Below, piece after piece: positions 7,754 to 11,594 of a stretch of DNA of 11,594 nt; the stretch's first letter is position 1, and each line of letters starts with the position of its first letter. Origin of the DNA: Oscillospiraceae bacterium (GTDB lineage: Bacteria; Bacillota_A; Clostridia; Oscillospirales; WRJC01); the NCBI GenBank assembly GCA_009785015.1, contig WQXD01000089.1:1-11594 (forward strand), given 5' to 3'. The position numbers were made by a program, and so were the translations under genes. The notes beneath the pieces were generated by a model. That model was not told where the DNA came from. It searched no databases and worked only from the letters and a program-made list of their open reading frames with translations.

Positions 7754-7774
7754 GGCGGGGGCAAATCCCCCGCC
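7754..7774. terminator. GC-rich hairpin terminator between convergent genes
   Basis: A perfect 8-bp stem GGCGGGGG/CCCCCGCC encloses the loop CAAAT (7762-7766). It lies between the stop of the 71-residue gene (7680) and the stop of the convergent sigma-factor gene (7803). On the + side it is followed by ATATTTATTG, and on the - side by GCATTGTTTGTG, so both tails are only moderately T-rich. The position suggests it serves one or both transcripts. Confidence 0.7.
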
Positions 7775-7802
7775 ATATTTATTGAAATTATCGCGGAAAT
7801 AT

Positions 7803-9212
7803 TCACTTGTACAGCCAAACGCCCATGGCGCTTTTATTCATATCACCGGGCAATTTAATATAGCCTGTATTGATGGCGTGCTGCAGCGCGATTGTGCGGA
7901 ATTGTACCATATCCGAAGTTATCATCGATTTCCCCCGCAGATATTCGGGTATATCGGCGTCGAGTATATTTTTCGCTTTTTCTAGATAATTTTCCAACAG
8001 ACCGATAATATCGCTGTTTTTATCAATTGATAGAATCTCATCAAGTTTATCAGATAAAAATACAGGGATTTTCGCTTCATCAATTTCAAGCTTGCGGGGG
8101 TATGGTATATCGTTGTATTTCGGCATGAGTACCTGCCCGTTTTTGCCGTATCCCCACATTTCTGTTTCGGGTATTACATTTTCGGTTTTTTCATAGCCCA
8201 TCAGAGCCCATTCGCCTCCGTCGGCGCGTTTGATCGCGTGAATGGATTTTATGGGATTTTTTGCCTTACTGCCCAATGTACCTAAAAGCAATACAATAAG
8301 CGCCATTTTCATATCGTCGAAACTTTGATTTTCAGGCAGTTTTGATTTGTCCATTTTGTCAATTGCTTTTATCAGGAGCGGTGATAACGTTTTGCCAATT
8401 TCAAGTTTTAAATCATATAGTTCATCCTGCGCTTTCTTGCTCAAAATGACAATATTGGTTTTGTATTTTCCGTTTTCGCAAATAAGGAGCTCCGCTTCTG
8501 TCAAAATCCCTATTTCTTCTTCCATATAGGGCATCGCGATTCCGAGCGCGAGAGATAAATCCGCCGCTGTGCAGGGATTATCATACGCCTCCAATAAAAT
8601 ATTCTGCGGAATTATGCGCTCGATAAAACGTATTCCGTCCCGTTGTCCCGGTTTTATGTTCGCGTTTTGCAGGAATGTGATTTGTTCCGGCTGGAAACTC
8701 TTTCTTCCGTAAGCTCTTGCCATATTCATACCTTCTTTCATTATTTTTCGGCACTCATATAATTTTCGTTTGATCGTGCCGTTTGGAAGGTTAAGCATTC
8801 GGGCGATCTCATCGACAGATTTATTTTCAAAATAATATGAAACGATTATTTTATTATGCTCATGGCACAGCAGCGCAAGCTCACGGTACAGCAGAACCTG
8901 TTCTTCCTCGCGCAGAATATGATTTGCAACATCCATATTGTCAGCAACATTTTCGTCTATCTCATCTTTATCGACAAGCCCGCGCCGCATAGCTTTTTTC
9001 TTCGCCCATTTGGCGTAACAATTTCTTGCTATACGCCATACATAAGCATGAAAATTTTCAATTTTCAAGCCTGCGTTAAGCGACTTGATTACTTCAAGAG
9101 CTATATCCTGCGTTAAATCCCGCGCTTTTTCTTCGTCGTTCGTGTGCTTCAGAGAAAAATAAAATACCGGAGCCATATATTCGCTGACAAACCGATCGAT
9201 CAAGGATTCCAC
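7803..9212 (-). CDS. ECF-like sigma-70 family factor with long C-terminal extension
   Basis: This is a 469-residue protein. Residues about 6-78 form sigma region 2 (DLTQDIALEVIKSL, then FHAYVWRIARNCYAKWAKKKA for -10 recognition and melting). Residues about 103-162 form region 4 with a helix-turn-helix (VDEIARMLNLPNGTIKRKLYECRK) for -35 recognition. An ordinary ECF factor ends near residue 180-200; here about 310 residues follow. Within them, residues about 198-262 (IPQNILLEAY, CTAADLSLALGI, EEEIGILTEAELL, NGKYKTNIVILS) look like a winged helix with a beta wing. No transmembrane segment is seen. The start is GTG at 9212, with GGAAGGTGA 9-12 bp upstream. No anti-sigma gene is adjacent, so the extension may itself control activity, as in other extended ECF groups; that is inference. 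It lies 85 bp downstream of the radical SAM gene on the same strand and may be cotranscribed. Confidence 0.85.
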   Translation of the reverse strand: MESLIDRFVSEYMAPVFYFSLKHTNDEEKARDLTQDIALEVIKSLNAGLKIENFHAYVWRIARNCYAKWAKKKAMRRGLVDKDEIDENVADNMDVANHILREEEQVLLYRELALLCHEHNKIIVSYYFENKSVDEIARMLNLPNGTIKRKLYECRKIMKEGMNMARAYGRKSFQPEQITFLQNANIKPGQRDGIRFIERIIPQNILLEAYDNPCTAADLSLALGIAMPYMEEEIGILTEAELLICENGKYKTNIVILSKKAQDELYDLKLEIGKTLSPLLIKAIDKMDKSKLPENQSFDDMKMALIVLLLGTLGSKAKNPIKSIHAIKRADGGEWALMGYEKTENVIPETEMWGYGKNGQVLMPKYNDIPYPRKLEIDEAKIPVFLSDKLDEILSIDKNSDIIGLLENYLEKAKNILDADIPEYLRGKSMITSDMVQFRTIALQHAINTGYIKLPGDMNKSAMGVWLYK

Positions 9213-9297
9213 TTTATGCTTTCACCTTCCTTTCGATAATGTAGTGCGTACTATGACAAAACGGTTCAAATATTTTTACGCTAATCCCCCGCCCTAC

Positions 9298-9900
9298 TTA
9301 ATACGCGGCCCGGACGCGGAAACCGACGCCCATATCTTCGGCGATTTTCCGGCAATTTTCGAGCTCATCGGGCAAAAGCACATCCACGACGGTCAAAGTG
9401 ATTTCCGCGTAATTCTTTGCCCTCTTCACAAAATCCAGCATACCGTCAAAAGCCCTCGCTCCGAAAACGGAGCGGACATGCAAATTATACGCCTCCGCGT
9501 CGGACCGGTTGAGCGAAACCGAAAGACGGTCGATTATGTTCGCCATTTGCGGGGTTATGTCACAGCCCGCGATCATGTTGGCGTGTCCGTTGGTATTTAC
9601 GCGTATTGGCATCGACGGCATGATTTGTTTTATCTGCCGGGCAACCCAAAACAAATCGTCAAAGCGGATCATGGGCTCTCCGAAACCGCAGAAGACCACT
9701 TCGTCAAACCCGGACAAAACGCGCGAGACGACAGACTCCAAAACTTCCTCTCGGGACGGCTCGCAATCAAGCCACAGGCTTTCGGATTCGCCGACCGCGC
9801 TTATTTTATTCCGCAGGCAAAAATCGCAGTCGCATGTGCAGCGGTTGGTCATATTGATGTATAAGCCGCCGCCGACCGTGTATGTTATATTTTGGGGCAT
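9298..9900 (-). CDS. Radical SAM protein of the TatD-linked type
   Basis: This is a 200-residue radical SAM enzyme. The [4Fe-4S] cluster cysteines are C21, C25 and C28 in NRCTCDCDFC (CxxxCxxC). VVFCGFGEP (residues 68-76) is the SAM-binding GGE-type motif, and RVNTNGHAN and DRLSVSLNRSDAEAYN follow as in this subfamily. The protein ends soon after VGFRVRAAY, giving the short length and R-x-R-x-Y-like tail of the group annotated as TatD family-associated radical SAM proteins. There is no C-terminal SPASM domain. No TatD nuclease gene is visible in the window; its partner here is a methyltransferase whose 3' end it overlaps by 16 bp. The ATG at 9900 lies inside that gene, so translation is probably coupled. 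The reaction is unknown for the whole subfamily as far as I know. Confidence 0.9.
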   Translation of the reverse strand: MPQNITYTVGGGLYINMTNRCTCDCDFCLRNKISAVGESESLWLDCEPSREEVLESVVSRVLSGFDEVVFCGFGEPMIRFDDLFWVARQIKQIMPSMPIRVNTNGHANMIAGCDITPQMANIIDRLSVSLNRSDAEAYNLHVRSVFGARAFDGMLDFVKRAKNYAEITLTVVDVLLPDELENCRKIAEDMGVGFRVRAAY

Positions 9901-10736
9901 ACTACATAAACCCCTAAACCGTTATATGTCTCATAGATCGTGCCCACGGCGTTTATTTCCCGCAGCTCGTCGGCAAACATTTTCAATTCCGGATTTTCTT
10001 CCATATTGTGGACCACTATAACCGAACCCTCTTTCAAAAGATGTTTGGCCGCTTTCAAAAAGGGGCCGTATATGCGCTTTCCCCTGTATTCGGGACGGGG
10101 ATCGTCTCCCCTGCCCGCCGCGTCGAGCACGAACATGTCAATGGGTTCCGTGCGGCGCAAAAGTAAAGCCTCCGCGTCTTCACAGCATATATTTGAATTA
10201 TTCCCATATCCGAATTTTATAAAATTCTCCTTTGCCAGCTCGCACACCTTTTCGTTTATGTCCGATAAAGTGGCCGTGCCGTTGTTTTCAGATACGGTTT
10301 TCATAGCCCAAATCGCGAAATAACCGTAATATGAACCCGCCACGAAAATATTTTTTGGCTGCGTTATTTTCGCGGCTGCATACAGCAGAAGTTCATCTTC
10401 CGGAAATATGAAAGTCAAAAATTCGCCGTGATTGTAATTTTCGCGTATGGATTTTCTGTAATCTTCAAATCCGCCGTACATGTTTTCGCATTGCGGCAAA
10501 ACCCCGTTTTCCGCGAGATATTTCACGATGGTATCAGTCGGCAGTTTTTCATCGGGCGGCGAAATTGAAATGCGGCGCAGATTGTATTCGTTGACCCATC
10601 CGGAATCGGGGAGGCTTGCATCCGCGGCCATGGCCTGGCGAAACTGCGCGGAATCTATTTTTTTGCTCAAATAATCCGCGTAGTATTTTTTGGGCGCCAG
10701 AGTTTTTTCGACATGAAGCGCAAATTGTCCGTTCAA
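9885..10736 (-). CDS. Class I SAM-dependent methyltransferase, O-methyltransferase-like
   Basis: This is a 283-residue protein with an N-terminal helical region (about 1-105) and a Rossmann methyltransferase domain: motif I NIFVAGSYYGYFAIW (130-143), the ribose-binding acid D159 in ATLSDINEKV, CCEDAEALL, FVLDAAGRGDD with D205, and a late strand GSVIVVHNMEEN. The GSYYGY pattern and the D/N strand ends resemble catechol or caffeoyl-CoA type O-methyltransferases. Here the usual acidic residue of motif I is Val, and the metal-binding D-N pair has become H-N, so metal use is doubtful. The start is TTG at 10736, chosen because GGAGG (10746-10750) is 9 bp upstream; no in-frame ATG lies nearby. It heads the - strand gene set and overlaps the radical SAM gene by 16 bp. 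The substrate is unknown. Confidence 0.8.
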   Translation of the reverse strand: MNGQFALHVEKTLAPKKYYADYLSKKIDSAQFRQAMAADASLPDSGWVNEYNLRRISISPPDEKLPTDTIVKYLAENGVLPQCENMYGGFEDYRKSIRENYNHGEFLTFIFPEDELLLYAAAKITQPKNIFVAGSYYGYFAIWAMKTVSENNGTATLSDINEKVCELAKENFIKFGYGNNSNICCEDAEALLLRRTEPIDMFVLDAAGRGDDPRPEYRGKRIYGPFLKAAKHLLKEGSVIVVHNMEENPELKMFADELREINAVGTIYETYNGLGVYVVCPKI

Positions 10737-10776
10737 AATTAAAATCCTCCAATTAATTATTTTCTTGACAGATTAT

Positions 10777-10805
10777 ATTATACATCACCCAACCGCACAA
10801 ATCAA
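10777..10805 (-). promoter_or_regulatory. Sigma-A promoter for the methyltransferase/radical SAM (and possibly sigma) operon
   Basis: Read on the - strand, TTGATT (10805-10800) is followed after exactly 17 bp by a perfect TATAAT (10782-10777). The start of transcription would fall near 10770, about 35 bp before the TTG start codon. It is back to back with the + strand promoter at 10860-10888. Confidence 0.75.
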
Positions 10806-10821
10806 GTTAAATTTTACAAAA

Positions 10822-10841
10822 TATTTGTATTTATTTGTATT
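10822..10841. repeat. Perfect 10-bp tandem repeat between divergent promoters
   Basis: TATTTGTATT occurs twice in direct tandem (10822-10831, 10832-10841). The period is about one helical turn, so both copies face the same side of the DNA. It lies between the two -35 boxes, 17 bp from the - strand one and 18 bp from the + strand one. It could be an operator or activator site, or an upstream AT-rich element for either promoter. This is inferred from position only. Confidence 0.5.
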
Positions 10842-10859
10842 TTTCTTCATCCAAAACGG

Positions 10860-10888
10860 TTGACAAACAAATCGTAACATTGTATAAT
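10860..10888 (+). promoter_or_regulatory. Consensus sigma-A promoter for the oxidoreductase gene
   Basis: TTGACA (10860-10865) and TATAAT (10883-10888) both match consensus exactly, with a 17-bp spacer. Transcription would begin near 10895 and give a leader of about 36 bases before the ATG at 10931. This should be a strong housekeeping promoter unless repressed. Confidence 0.88.
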
Positions 10889-10930
10889 TTTTCTGTAAGC
10901 TATAATAAATAATTTACGGAGGTTTTGGTT

Positions 10931-11587
10931 ATGGAAAAAATAAAGGTCGGCATAATAGGCACAGGCGGCATAAGCCACCTTCACATGGCGGGTTACAAAA
11001 AACTATCGGACAAAGTTGAAGTGACCGCGGTTTGCGATATAAACGAGCAAAGGGTAAAAGATTATGCAAAACAATACAATGTCCCCGGTTGTTACACGGA
11101 TTTTGACGAGATGTTCAAAAAGGAAAAATTGGACGCGGTGAGCGTCTGCACATGGAACAGCGCCCATATGCCCGCCGCAATAGCCGCTTTAAACGCCGGA
11201 GCGGACGTGCTCTGCGAAAAACCGATGGCCCTTGACGCGGCCCAGGCCGAAATGATGGAAAAAGCGGCGCTCGACAACAACAAAATGCTCATGATAGGTT
11301 TTGTCAGAAGATACGGAAACGACACCGCAATCGTAAAAGATTTTATCGACAATAATTTTTTGGGCGACGTGTATTACGCGAAAGCCACATATCTGAGGCG
11401 AAACGGCTGTCCCGGCGGCTGGTTCGGCGACAAATCCTATTCGGGCGGCGGCCCGCTCATAGACCTCGGCGTCCATGTGATCGACCTGACGCGTTATCTG
11501 GCGGGGTGCCCCATGCCCGTTTCCGCCTATGGGGCCGCGTTCTCAAATCTCGGGCTCAACCGCGCGAACGGCGGGAATGTGCAGTAG
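10931..11587 (+). CDS. Gfo/Idh/MocA family oxidoreductase, shortened by an in-frame TAG
   Basis: This is an NAD(P)-dependent sugar or inositol-type dehydrogenase. The Rossmann start KVGIIGTGGIS (dinucleotide loop), VCDIN, and the catalytic E-K-P motif (residues 96-98 in LCEKPMA) lead into the C-terminal domain signature GGGPLIDLGVHVIDLTRYL, with D178, H182 and D185. A GGAGG at 10918-10922 lies 8 bp before the ATG at 10931; an upstream in-frame TTG at 10925 is unlikely. The reading frame closes at TAG 11585-11587 after 218 codons, whereas family members usually run about 330-400 residues, so the beta-sheet half of the C-terminal domain is missing. The remaining 7 bases do not tell whether this is a nonsense mutation, a frameshift, a sequencing error or a genuinely short protein. 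The substrate is not identifiable. Confidence 0.85.
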   Translation: MEKIKVGIIGTGGISHLHMAGYKKLSDKVEVTAVCDINEQRVKDYAKQYNVPGCYTDFDEMFKKEKLDAVSVCTWNSAHMPAAIAALNAGADVLCEKPMALDAAQAEMMEKAALDNNKMLMIGFVRRYGNDTAIVKDFIDNNFLGDVYYAKATYLRRNGCPGGWFGDKSYSGGGPLIDLGVHVIDLTRYLAGCPMPVSAYGAAFSNLGLNRANGGNVQ

Positions 11588-11594
11588 TCCACCG

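Noticed and set aside
9244..10021. + strand open frames (9244-9864 and 9509-10021) opposite the radical SAM gene
   Set aside because: Composition is that of a reverse-read coding sequence, and the - strand frame has complete radical SAM motifs.
10765..10770. A second perfect TTGACA on the + strand
   Set aside because: No -10 box lies 15-19 bp downstream on that strand; the nearby TATA-rich bases belong to the - strand promoter.
10901..10906. Second TATAAT downstream of the oxidoreductase promoter
   Set aside because: No -35 match at suitable distance; it lies in the leader of the consensus promoter.

Overview
The window looks like a stretch of chromosome from a low-to-mid GC Bacillota, probably an uncultured member of the Clostridia. 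This rests on strong GGAGG-type ribosome binding sites, consensus sigma-A promoters with 17-bp spacers, a LytR-CpsA-Psr wall-polymer ligase, and the style of the MurD, SEDS and M42 proteins. No RNA gene, CRISPR array or insertion sequence was seen.

Region 1 (1-6468, + strand) is one tightly packed operon: the 3' part of murD, two M42 metallo-aminopeptidases overlapping by 4 bp, a TIM-barrel sugar-phosphate isomerase/epimerase-like protein, a SEDS glycosyltransferase (RodA/FtsW type) and an LCP-family protein. It combines precursor synthesis (MurD), glycan polymerisation (SEDS) and attachment of wall polymers (LCP). Three metabolic or peptidolytic genes sit between murD and the SEDS gene.

Region 2 (about 6469-7800) is an AT-rich accessory patch bounded by two hairpins. 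It holds an 82-residue protein made of 26-residue YD-like repeats, then a PIN-domain protein and a 71-residue partner overlapping by 8 bp. That pair looks like a toxin-antitoxin module in reversed order, with its own promoter.

Region 3 (7803-10736, - strand) reads, in transcription order: a class I methyltransferase (TTG start), a TatD-linked-type radical SAM protein overlapping it by 16 bp, and after an 85-bp gap an ECF-like sigma factor with a C-terminal extension of about 310 residues that includes a winged-helix-like segment. No anti-sigma gene is visible. All three may be read from the promoter at 10777-10805.

Region 4 (10737-11594) is a divergent promoter region with back-to-back sigma-A promoters and a perfect 10-bp tandem repeat between them. 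A Gfo/Idh/MocA oxidoreductase follows, which meets an in-frame TAG at about 60% of normal family length, 7 bases before the window ends.

The best candidates for something undescribed are the methyltransferase/radical SAM/extended sigma factor locus and the reversed-order PIN pair.
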